DNA of 6,617 nucleotides from Deltaproteobacteria bacterium (lineage in GTDB: Bacteria > Desulfobacterota > DSM-4660 > Desulfatiglandales > Desulfatiglandaceae): the NCBI GenBank assembly GCA_019307165.1, contig JAFDKD010000168.1, positions 1 to 6,617 of the forward strand, written 5' to 3'. The notes below the pieces were generated by a model. That model had not been told where the DNA came from. It saw nothing but the letters and a program-made list of their open reading frames with translations, and ran no database searches. Position numbers and translations under genes: made by a program. The number at the start of each line of letters is the position of its first letter. Position 1 is the stretch's first letter. Positions 1 through 5,326 of this stretch are shown piece by piece.

Positions 1-963
1 GGTGAGATCGCTGTTCCGGTCGGCAGAGTGTCCTACATGGACATGTATCCCATGACTTTCCAAGAGTACCTGATCGCAATGGGGAACGAACCGGCTGCCG
101 ATATCGTCGTGCAACAGCCCACTGCACTGGCAGAGCCGATCCACCAAATGCTTCTGGATGCGTTGAAAAGATATTTCTTTGTTGGGGGGTTGCCTGAATG
201 TGTATCGATTGCGGTTTCCGGTGGATCGATGCTCGATGTCTTTGCCGTGCAGGATGACATTCTAAGCGCATATCGTGATGACTTTGCCAAGTACGGGGGG
301 AGGTCTGACAAGACCTGTCTTGATGCCGTGATGGTGCATGTTGCCCGCCAGGTCGGCCGGCAGATCAAATACACCCGCCTCGGCGATACTCACTCAGGAC
401 AGACTAACCGCAAGGCGTTCGCCCTGCTTTGTATGGCGTGGGTTCTCCACAAGATTCCCTCCTCGCGACCTGCCGCTCTCCCACTCGGAGCCTCTGCAAA
501 CGAGAAGCGTTTCAAAGCCGCATTTCTTGATGTTGGGTTAATGCAACGGCTGTGCGGTCTGCCCGTTGACCGCGAAATGCAGCACCGCGACCTACTCGAT
601 ATCTACCGGGGGCAGCTCGCCGAGCAGTTTGTTGCTCAGGAACTACTGGTGACGCACCGGCGCGAGTTGTTCTACTGGTCCCGAGAAGCCCGCGGCAGTC
701 AGGCTGAAGTCGATTTCCTTGCCGTTCAGGACGGCCGTATCCATCCCGTCGAGGTCAAGTCGGGAAGCGGCGGACAGCTCCGCAGTCTGCACTTGGCGCT
801 TCAGACTTACCCCTCATGTGGGGAAGGACTGGTCCTGTATAGCGGCCCATACGGCGACCGTCCCGAACAACGGTTGCGGTTCATTCCGCTCTACTACGCA
901 GGAATAGTTGGCCCAAATCCGGCAAGGCGAAAGAACCAGGAACAAAGCACAAGGAACAGCTGA
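1..963 (+). CDS. DUF4143-type AAA ATPase, C-terminal part (5' truncated by window edge)
   Basis: The reading frame is open from base 1, so the gene starts upstream; the GTG at 28 is only the first internal start-like codon. The first residues (GEIAVPVGRV, then MYPMTFQEYL) match the segment after the sensor region of AAA_14/DUF4143 ATPases, where 'GR...lyPlsF.Eyl' is typical. The missing 5' part should hold the Walker A and B motifs. The C-terminal third carries the DUF4143 nuclease-like signature: FYWSR, then EVDF (about 706-717) and PVEVKSG (about 745-765), resembling the E/D...ExK core of PD-(D/E)XK folds. The family is common in bacteria and archaea, often near mobile or defence genes, but its cellular role is poorly defined. 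The normal end is probably near FIPLYYAG; the last ~15 residues (NPARRKNQEQSTRNS) are low-complexity and read into AAGGAAC-rich DNA. It converges on the next gene with a 36-base gap. The family call is firm; the function is not. Confidence 0.88.
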   Translation, partial: GEIAVPVGRVSYMDMYPMTFQEYLIAMGNEPAADIVVQQPTALAEPIHQMLLDALKRYFFVGGLPECVSIAVSGGSMLDVFAVQDDILSAYRDDFAKYGGRSDKTCLDAVMVHVARQVGRQIKYTRLGDTHSGQTNRKAFALLCMAWVLHKIPSSRPAALPLGASANEKRFKAAFLDVGLMQRLCGLPVDREMQHRDLLDIYRGQLAEQFVAQELLVTHRRELFYWSREARGSQAEVDFLAVQDGRIHPVEVKSGSGGQLRSLHLALQTYPSCGEGLVLYSGPYGDRPEQRLRFIPLYYAGIVGPNPARRKNQEQSTRNS

Positions 964-975
964 CGAAGTCCGCCC

Positions 976-1021
976 GCAACCCTGAACCTTGCACAATTTT
1001 CAATGTTCAATCTTCAATGCC
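976..1021. repeat. Dispersed CCTGAA/TTCAAT repeat, copy A, overlapping the GloVer stop codon
   Basis: The segment begins GCAACCCTGAACCTTG and ends with TTCAATCTTCAATGCC. It is nearly the same as 2532-2571, in the same orientation: GCAACCCTGAA, CTTG, ACAA, TTCAAT and ATGCC are all shared, with copy A carrying an extra TTCAAT-type unit. Bases 1000-1021 fall inside the GloVer coding region, where they encode the final residues and the TGA. Confidence 0.75.
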
Positions 1022-2313
1022 TTTCTCCTGATCCCCCAAAATCCCGCTCCCCCCGCGAGCAGGATAAGCACGGCCACCCCCCAGGGGGTTACTGCCGGCA
1101 CGGGAAGGGGAAGGTCGAAGGCGAAAATCGTTCCGTGCCCGGTGTCGCCGCCGTGGGAGGCCAGACCGTAAAAGGTCCTGCCTGTAAAGAGAAGCCGGCC
1201 GTCCACCCAGGAGCCGTCAGATAAGGCAAACCGGTGAAGGACCTCATAGTCGGACCCGTCCATGCGCAGGGAATAAATGACACCATAGGTGTTGTTACCC
1301 CCGGTGCCGGCCGTGGCGCCGTAGAGTTTGTCGCCCACCCGGATCACCCCTTCCATGGGGCCGCTCTCGTCCACGGCGAAATCGTGAAGGACCTGGTAGT
1401 CGGACCCGTCCGTGCCTATGGAAAAGACGACCCCGTTGCCGTAAGCGCCCCCTGCAATCGTAACGCCGTAAAGCCTGCCCTCAACCACAATCGGGGTGGC
1501 GCCGGATTCAGCGCCGTCCGGACCGCTGAAATGGTGCAGGGTGGTGAAGCCGGCCCCGTCGGTCCCGATGGAAAACACCGTTCCCCTGCCGTTTTGCCCG
1601 CCTTCGAATGTGGTCCCGTAAAGCACGCCCCCTTCCAGAGCCAGGCCCCCCGTGGGCTGGTGCCCATCGGCCGTGCTATTTTCATTGAAGGCATGCAAAA
1701 TCTGAAAGCCGGCCCCATCCGGCTGGATAGCAAAAACCCCTCCGCCATACCCCGTGTGCGGCCCCCCCATACTTGCCGTACTGTAAAGCCGGCCGCCATC
1801 GGAAACGAAATGGGCATTGGGGAGCGCCAGTCCATCGTCTCCGTTTCCGCATGCGAATTGCCAGAACAAGCCATAGTCCGCACCATCGGTCTTCTGGGAG
1901 AAAAGGGTGCCGCAACCGGTGTTGTCATTATTCAGGCAAAGATTCCAATAGCACCCGCCGGCCCAGGTAATGCCGTAGAGGGTGTCCCCCCACGCCATGA
2001 GGCTCCCGTGGGGCCATTGACCGTCGCCGTCGTCCGGGTGGTTGATGTCTTGGGCTTTGCCCTCGAAATGGTGCAGAATGGTGTAATCGGACCCGTCACG
2101 GGCGATGGAAAAAACCATGCCCATATTGCGGATGGTGTCGCCGGCGGTCATTCCGTAAAGCTTGTTTCCAACCGAGATCAGATGACCGTACGGCGCCCAT
2201 CCGTCGGCGCCGTTAAAGTGGTGAAGCACCCGGTAGTTGATTTTCGCATCCACGCCTTGGGCAAGCATCAGTCCGAACAGGACCAGTCCTCCCATTGCTA
2301 ACAGTTTTTTCAT
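1000..2313 (-). CDS. Exported GloVer-repeat protein with IPTL-CTERM-like sorting tail
   Basis: The 437-residue product has a signal peptide (MKKLLAMGGLVLFGLMLAQG, likely cleavage after VDA at about 23). Seven repeats follow of the form 'G..LYG.T..GG..G.G.vFs...DG..y..LH.F', with LYG-like cores at residues 52, 112, 176, 231, 281, 330 and 381. This is the choice-anchor GloVer repeat (TIGR03803 type), probably a beta-propeller-like surface domain. Repeat 2 is enlarged and contains four cysteines (121, 126, 134, 155), which could form disulfides. The C-terminus has VPAVTPWG (405-412), a position-by-position variant of IPTLxxWG, then a hydrophobic helix (413-428) and RRK (429-431). That is the IPTL-CTERM layout, processed in known systems by exosortase H; no such enzyme is in this window. 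The last six residues (ALKIEH) and the stop lie inside a dispersed repeat. The start is chosen by the signal peptide and a G-rich ribosome-binding region. It appears monocistronic. The ligand or role is unknown. Confidence 0.9.
   Translation of the reverse strand: MKKLLAMGGLVLFGLMLAQGVDAKINYRVLHHFNGADGWAPYGHLISVGNKLYGMTAGDTIRNMGMVFSIARDGSDYTILHHFEGKAQDINHPDDGDGQWPHGSLMAWGDTLYGITWAGGCYWNLCLNNDNTGCGTLFSQKTDGADYGLFWQFACGNGDDGLALPNAHFVSDGGRLYSTASMGGPHTGYGGGVFAIQPDGAGFQILHAFNENSTADGHQPTGGLALEGGVLYGTTFEGGQNGRGTVFSIGTDGAGFTTLHHFSGPDGAESGATPIVVEGRLYGVTIAGGAYGNGVVFSIGTDGSDYQVLHDFAVDESGPMEGVIRVGDKLYGATAGTGGNNTYGVIYSLRMDGSDYEVLHRFALSDGSWVDGRLLFTGRTFYGLASHGGDTGHGTIFAFDLPLPVPAVTPWGVAVLILLAGGAGFWGIRRKALKIEH
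1234..1411 (-). repeat. In-frame 150-bp module repeat inside the GloVer gene
   Basis: Bases 1234-1261 and 1384-1411 are 26/28 identical (both run GTGAAGGACCT..TAGTCGGACCC and on), exactly 150 bases (50 codons) apart. They encode the same part of adjacent GloVer repeats (DGSDY.VLH.F). A weaker echo of the following module boundary occurs at 1407-1430 versus 1557-1580, again at 150-base spacing. Confidence 0.7.
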
Positions 2314-2331
2314 CGTCTTACCCCCCCCCTT
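2314..2331 (-). promoter_or_regulatory. Ribosome-binding region with a G9 homopolymer
   Basis: On the minus strand the GloVer gene is preceded by AA, nine G (complement of C9 at 2321-2329), then TAAGACG and ATG. The G run acts as the anti-16S pairing segment with a 7-base spacer. A tract of nine identical bases can gain or lose a unit during replication, which would change Shine-Dalgarno length and spacing without touching the frame. Confidence 0.65.
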
Positions 2332-2386
2332 AGTTTTTTCGGCGACACGTGAAATACAGTTCTATAGTGATAGGAAAACTCGTCGT

Positions 2387-2467
2387 TGTAGGGTGAGATT
2401 TTATATCCCACCGAAAAACCAACAATCAAAACCACGTTCGAGGCGTCATGTAAAATGCCGCCCTACA
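2387..2467. repeat. Inverted pair of 26-bp GTAGGG elements
   Basis: Bases 2387-2412 (TGTAGGGTGAGATTTTATAT then CCCACC) match the reverse complement of 2442-2467 (TGTAGGGCGGCATTTTACAT then GACGCC) at 19 of 26 positions. The two copies face each other across 29 bases. Copy 1 can also fold on itself (GGTGAGA 2392-2398 with TCCCACC 2406-2412, one G-T pair). The arrangement resembles a small dispersed hairpin repeat; no transposase is nearby. Confidence 0.55.
2400..2429 (-). promoter_or_regulatory. Weak candidate promoter for the GloVer gene
   Basis: On the minus strand TTGATT (2424-2429) and TATAAA (2400-2405) are separated by 18 bases. The elements lie within a dispersed inverted repeat, so the match could be incidental. 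No better sigma70-like pair was seen between here and the start codon. Confidence 0.28.
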
Positions 2468-2489
2468 CACCAACCGCTAAGCATGACTC

Positions 2490-2571
2490 TCATCCCAAAT
2501 CCAGCATCTCGTATCCTGCACCCTGAATCCCGCAACCCTGAATCTTGAACAAATCTTCAATATTCAATGCC
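2490..2571. repeat. Degenerate CCCGTATCC/CCCTGAATC repeats with copy B of the TTCAAT repeat
   Basis: This stretch runs through ATCC, GTATCCTGCA, CCCTGAATCC and CGCAACCCTGAATC units and ends with the TTCAATATTCAATGCC-like tail matching 976-1021. The first half is the same family as the array at 5543-5667. With copy A it brackets the GloVer gene as direct repeats about 1.55 kb apart. Confidence 0.65.
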
Positions 2572-2653
2572 ACGCCAGGACTATGATTAAAGCTAAAATA
2601 ATTTTCCCCGCGTACTTCAGGGGCATCTTTTTCTTCCTGATTAAAACGTTTTA

Positions 2654-2719
2654 TCTCGCAAAGGCACACACAGAGTTACGTCGCAGCGACGAGAGACGAG
2701 GATAATCCGCCTCAGGCGG
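2654..2719. repeat. CGCAAAG-type repeat fragment and two short palindromes downstream of the beta-barrel gene
   Basis: TCTCGCAAAGG (2654-2664) belongs to the same family as the CGCAAAG repeats at 5364-5388. It is followed by CGTCG-CAG-CGACG (2679-2691) and CCGCCT-C-AGGCGG (2707-2719). The second palindrome lies about 25 bases past the beta-barrel stop on the minus strand and could fold in the mRNA, but no T-run follows it, so it is not called a terminator. The rest of 2572-2744 shows nothing recognisable. Confidence 0.45.
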
Positions 2720-2744
2720 GCAGATGGTGGTTTTCCGATAGCCT

Positions 2745-3380
2745 CTAGAAATGGTAGTTCAGGCCGAGAACGACAGGCACGGTCCAAAAAGAACCGGCTT
2801 CCGAGGGTTTGCCCAGGGCGGAATCGGGCGATCCCAGATACCGTACCTTGACATCCAGGGACACGCCCCATGCCCCCCACCGGTACTCCGTCCCTACACC
2901 CGCATCAAAGAGGAACACCCACGAGGAATTCCAGTACCTTCCGCTTAGGGACCCCACCGAGACATCCACGGAGGACAGGTAGGCGGCGCCCAGGTCCATC
3001 CTCAGATAAAGGTCCCATGGGGCCGCATTGGGGATGAGGTGAAATTTACCGCCCACATACAGGGGCATGACCTTGAGATTGTCAATGGAAACGCCTTGAT
3101 AGGATTTACCGTCGAACACCTCATAGCCGAGCCCGCCCACGCCGCTGAACCAGCGGCAGAAACGCCAGGAAAACTCGCCGCCGAAGCCGATACCGGTACT
3201 GAAGGCATCCTCATATTCGGGCGCGCCCGTACCGCTGCCGGCATCACCGGAGATAAAAGGCGATGCCTGCCCCCAGAGACGCACGGCCCCTTTGCCGTCC
3301 TGCGCATGTCCCGTAGCGGGTAATATCAAAGAAACAAGAATAAGAAATGCCGCACAATAGAAAACCGATTTATTCGCCAT
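2745..3380 (-). CDS. Outer-membrane beta-barrel protein, porin-like fold
   Basis: The 211-residue product has a clear signal peptide (MANKSVFYCAAFLILVSLIL, probable cleavage after GHA at residue 26). The mature part is built of alternating aromatic/glycine-rich strands such as FGGEFSWRF, GVGGLGYEVF, VMPLYVGGKFHL, DLYLRMDLGAAY, DAGVGTEYRWGAWGVSLDVKVRY and VPVVLGLNYHF. It ends in phenylalanine with alternating hydrophobics, the usual BAM recognition signal. Length and pattern fit small 8-strand OmpA/OmpX-like or 'outer membrane beta-barrel' domain proteins. The start at 3380 is preferred over an ATG six codons upstream (3398) because GGGAGG lies 6 bases before it and the signal peptide then begins normally. 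There is no neighbouring partner gene, so a transport or adhesion role cannot be assigned. A minus-strand promoter at 3926-3954 points towards it from more than 500 bases away. Confidence 0.85.
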   Translation of the reverse strand: MANKSVFYCAAFLILVSLILPATGHAQDGKGAVRLWGQASPFISGDAGSGTGAPEYEDAFSTGIGFGGEFSWRFCRWFSGVGGLGYEVFDGKSYQGVSIDNLKVMPLYVGGKFHLIPNAAPWDLYLRMDLGAAYLSSVDVSVGSLSGRYWNSSWVFLFDAGVGTEYRWGAWGVSLDVKVRYLGSPDSALGKPSEAGSFWTVPVVLGLNYHF

Positions 3381-3448
3381 ACTTGCCTCCCTTTTCACAG
3401 CACGTTTTCAACACCCTTTTGCTGTTCAGACGCTTATTTTCACCTGAT

Positions 3449-3465
3449 CCGAAAGCCCTTTTCGG
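3449..3465 (-). other. Short hairpin in the leader of the beta-barrel gene
   Basis: CCGAAA (3449-3454) and TTTCGG (3460-3465) form a perfect 6-bp stem with a 5-base loop, about 70 bases upstream of the beta-barrel start. It would be in the 5' leader of the mRNA if transcription begins further upstream. No further meaning can be read from it. Confidence 0.35.
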
Positions 3466-3513
3466 GGTCTCTTCCTTTATCATAGATGCCTTTCCCTGTA
3501 AACACGCGATCAT

Positions 3514-3579
3514 TCGTTTAACGAACTTAGTTCGCTTCGCTCACAATTGGAATGATGGAATGATGGAATGATGGAATAT
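3514..3579. repeat. Palindromes followed by a TGGAATGA tandem array
   Basis: TCGTT-T-AACGA (3514-3524) overlaps CGAAC-TTA-GTTCG (3522-3534). After TTCGCTCACAAT come three exact 8-base units TGGAATGA (3548-3571) and a diverged fourth TGGAATAT (3572-3579). Reverse-complement fragments (TTATTCCA) recur at about 3587 and 3636. The order of palindrome, CGCTTCGCTCA and GGAAT units looks like one composite repeat rather than chance. Between 3590 and 3724 nothing else recognisable is present. Confidence 0.6.
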
Positions 3580-3724
3580 TGGGTTTTTATTCCACCCCAT
3601 TCTCATTGAAAAACAGAAGTTATGCGTTCTTGACCATTATTCCATGCGGCCGGCATAAAACAAGATGCCATTAAAAATCTGTTATTTCAATAAGTTGTGA
3701 AATTTCAGAGACGTTTAATCAGTT

Positions 3725-3919
3725 GGGGGGGGAGGGCCGGGGGGGGAGTAACGGCATCCCCCCCCGGCTTTGGGGATGTACCAGGCCGGTCGGGCTCCTT
3801 TAATCGTTTCCCGTGCGGGCCGGGTTCCCGCTGCGGTCATTATATCGGCTGGGAAGCCTATCACACAGAATTCCCGCAGCAAGATCGGAAGATTAAAAAA
3901 TAAAACGATTCTCAAGTGC
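3725..3919 (-). ncRNA. Candidate structured noncoding RNA or long leader
   Basis: This GC-rich block sits between AT-rich flanks, downstream of a near-consensus minus-strand promoter. Read on the minus strand it has competing stems. GCTGCGG (3880-3874) pairs perfectly with CCGCAGC (3836-3830). Alternatively GCT and GGGAA (3880-3871, with a GC bulge) pair with TTCCCAGC (3855-3848). TTCCC (3855-3851) can also pair with a second GGGAA (3829-3825). A GCGGG/CCCGC stem (3831-3827 with 3819-3815) follows, then a 12-bp G/C hairpin. No reading frame in it has a ribosome-binding site or resembles a known protein. I could not match it to cobalamin, c-di-GMP, fluoride, SAM, 4.5S, RNase P or tmRNA signatures by eye. 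It could be an independent RNA or the 5' leader of the beta-barrel gene; the 3' end is unknown. Confidence 0.35.
3733..3771. other. Very stable G8/C8 hairpin with adjacent G8 tract
   Basis: GCC+G8+A (3736-3747) is perfectly complementary to T+C8+GGC (3757-3768), a 12-bp stem with a 9-base loop (GTAACGGCA). Two G-T pairs and an A-T pair extend it outward to 3733/3771. Another G8 lies just upstream (3725-3732). The plus strand from 3725 to 3746 (G8-A-GGG-CC-G8) also satisfies the G-quadruplex pattern. No T-run follows on either strand, so this is not a standard intrinsic terminator. Confidence 0.7.
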
Positions 3920-3925
3920 ACCGCA

Positions 3926-3954
3926 ATTAAAGTACTGATCCAAACCAATGTCAA
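3926..3954 (-). promoter_or_regulatory. Near-consensus sigma70 promoter with UP-like A/T tract
   Basis: On the minus strand a perfect -35 TTGACA (3949-3954) is followed by a 17-base spacer and a -10 TTTAAT (3926-3931, 5/6 match). Immediately upstream (3955-4004) 47 of 50 bases are A or T, like an UP element. Transcription would start near 3919 and run leftward through the structured block towards the beta-barrel gene. There is no plausible start codon with a ribosome-binding site close downstream. Confidence 0.6.
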
Positions 3955-4199
3955 GTAAAATAAATATATTTTACATTAATTTTTTATTCATTTAATTAAT
4001 TTATGGCACTCAATTCTCCCCGATTTTGCCTAATAAATGAGCCCGCCACCCTTCATCGCTTGTCGATTTACCCCCGGAAACCGCCCCCCACAAAAGAAAT
4101 TTCCGATTTATTTCAAGTAATTGAAAACGTATCCGGTATTTTCGGCGTGGGTGCACCCCATGCCTGTTTATTAGTTACATTTTAGCACTCATTTTCTTT
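3955..4199. other. Intergenic stretch without a supported gene
   Basis: The left part (3955-4004) is almost pure A/T and contains an 8-bp inverted repeat GTAAAATA-AATA-TATTTTAC (3955-3974) followed by T6 (3980-3985). This could be a weak terminator on the plus strand, but the stem is all A/T except its end pair. From 4005 to 4199 composition returns to average. A 60-codon frame there (4003-4185, +) has no ribosome-binding site and no recognisable sequence. Confidence 0.5.
4144..4164 (-). other. Hairpin downstream of the lipoprotein gene
   Basis: GGCGTGGG and CCCATGCC-type arms form an 8-bp stem (one G-T pair) with a 5-base loop, 36 bases past the lipoprotein stop. It may stabilise the 3' end of the mRNA or contribute to termination, but the bases that follow on the minus strand (GAAAATACC) lack a T-run. 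Confidence 0.35.
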
Positions 4200-5306
4200 T
4201 CACTCTTCAAACCTCACCTTCAAAAACCGCGGCCTGTATAGCTCGGCATCGTCAATCAGTTTCTGAAAATCGGTGGCGCTTGCGATGTAGGTCACGATCA
4301 ATTCGGCCTCATCAGCGGAAAGCTCAGGGTGCGCCTTTGCCGCGTAACAAAACAGGTTAGGGTCCCGTTCCATCTCAGGGCACTGGTAAAGCAGGATGGG
4401 ATCTCCCCAAGGACCCCAGGGGCGGGGCGCCAGCCGCAGTAAAAAATTACGGGAACAGCCGTTTTCCGTATAAACCAATGCGTATTGCTCCAGCGGCGTC
4501 AGATATGACACCGAACACTCATTGGCCATTCCGTTTGCAAGGGATTCGGCACGTGCAACATCGGCCACCCAGCTGCCGCCCGAAAAAAACAGCCACCGGT
4601 CGAAATCCCGAACATCGGTTTCCGGAACACGTGCCAACACAAGACTTTTCCCGCGCCGTCCGCGGATCATGTGCTCTTTTGTTCCGTAAATGTAAATGAA
4701 CCCGTCTTCCTTTAAGACAGCCGCGCCAAAGACCAAATCGCCGTTTTCTGAAAGCTTTGCGTGGGGGATGGCCGTCTGTCGGATCCGCCATTGGGCGGGC
4801 AGTGCTTCCGGATTGCCCACAAACCCCAGCCACGAGCCAACGGTCCTGAACCCGAAGGCGGACGAGGCGTCGGTCTGTTCGACCTGTAGCATGAACACAA
4901 CCAGCCCTTCGGGCGTCCGCACCCCGTCAAGCATCCACAGCCACCCGTTTCCATTCTTGGGGCGGATCACGGCTTTCGGCATTCCTTCGGGTGAACGTGA
5001 ATAAAAAAACCGGAGTTGAGGGCATACCAATTCCGGTTCAGGCTGGATTGCCACGGTGTTGTGGACGAGTGTCGCTTCCACATGCCGGTTGTCCCGAACC
5101 TTCCCGATCCACGTATCGCCGAAAAGCCACAAAATGCGCCCACCCGATAACGCAACCGTGTAGGCCCCGTCCGCGCCGGTCCAGCCCTCCTCTCGGTCGA
5201 AGCAGGCATCGTAGGACGGGACGGGTGCGACATGAAACCGCGGCGCGGAGGAACAGGCCGCAAAAAGCAGCAGGAACAGAAATGAAGCGACATGGCGCGT
5301 AAACAT
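4200..5306 (-). CDS. DUF4185/DUF5005-like lipoprotein (predicted beta-propeller)
   Basis: From the ATG at 5306 the product has 368 residues and begins MFTRHVASFLFLLLFAAC. This is a lipoprotein signal peptide with the lipidated cysteine at 18, followed by Ser-Ser, which favours outer-membrane sorting. The body contains GWTGADGAYTVALSGGR (41-57), ILWLFGDTWIG (58-68) and LVHNTVAIQ (80-88). This is the first blade seen in DUF4185/DUF5005 proteins, which resemble five-bladed glycoside-hydrolase-like propellers. Later blades show WMLDG, YIYGTKEHM, SVSYLTPLEQYALVYTENG, APRPWGPWGDPILLY and AKAHPELS..EAELIVTY. A polysaccharide-related role is suggested by fold, but catalytic residues are not evident. 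The longer frame starting at 5396 is rejected. Its extra 30 codons are translated from CGCAAAG and GGAAGGTAGAAGG repeats, while AGGA lies 5 bases before 5306. An ATG at 5312 is the only real alternative. It is divergent from the MarR gene. Confidence 0.85.
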   Translation of the reverse strand: MFTRHVASFLFLLLFAACSSAPRFHVAPVPSYDACFDREEGWTGADGAYTVALSGGRILWLFGDTWIGKVRDNRHVEATLVHNTVAIQPEPELVCPQLRFFYSRSPEGMPKAVIRPKNGNGWLWMLDGVRTPEGLVVFMLQVEQTDASSAFGFRTVGSWLGFVGNPEALPAQWRIRQTAIPHAKLSENGDLVFGAAVLKEDGFIYIYGTKEHMIRGRRGKSLVLARVPETDVRDFDRWLFFSGGSWVADVARAESLANGMANECSVSYLTPLEQYALVYTENGCSRNFLLRLAPRPWGPWGDPILLYQCPEMERDPNLFCYAAKAHPELSADEAELIVTYIASATDFQKLIDDAELYRPRFLKVRFEE

Positions 5307-5326
5307 CTTCATCCTATATGCAAAGA

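Noticed and set aside
1234..2301. A 355-codon open frame on the plus strand opposite the GloVer gene
   Set aside because: It is a shadow of a GC-rich, repeat-structured gene; it has no ribosome-binding site, and the minus-strand product has a signal peptide, repeats and sorting tail.
3522..3534. CGAAC-TTA-GTTCG, similar to the Gram-positive LexA/DinR box
   Set aside because: The spacer is three instead of four bases, no SOS gene is adjacent, and it overlaps another palindrome within a repeat.
3882..3892. AGATCGGAAGA, matching the beginning of a common sequencing adapter
   Set aside because: The match stops after 11 bases and continues into A/T-rich sequence, so chance is more likely than contamination.
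3715..3954. 79-codon minus-strand frame across the structured block
   Set aside because: Its start lies within the promoter -35, its end is proline/glycine translated from homopolymers, and internal ATGs lack ribosome-binding sites.
3955..3985. Rho-independent terminator on the plus strand
   Set aside because: The stem is A/T apart from one pair, and no plus-strand gene precedes it; the stretch is better explained as the UP region of the minus-strand promoter.
4003..4018. TGGCAC resembling a sigma54 -24 element
   Set aside because: The -12 GC is missing at the correct spacing (TC is found).
4003..4185. 60-codon plus-strand frame in the gap before the lipoprotein gene
   Set aside because: No ribosome-binding site, no recognisable domain, and preceded by pure A/T sequence.
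4182..4190. TTAGCACTC, identical to the left arm of the CIRCE heat-shock operator
   Set aside because: No GAGTGCTAA right arm follows at the required distance, and no chaperone gene is nearby.
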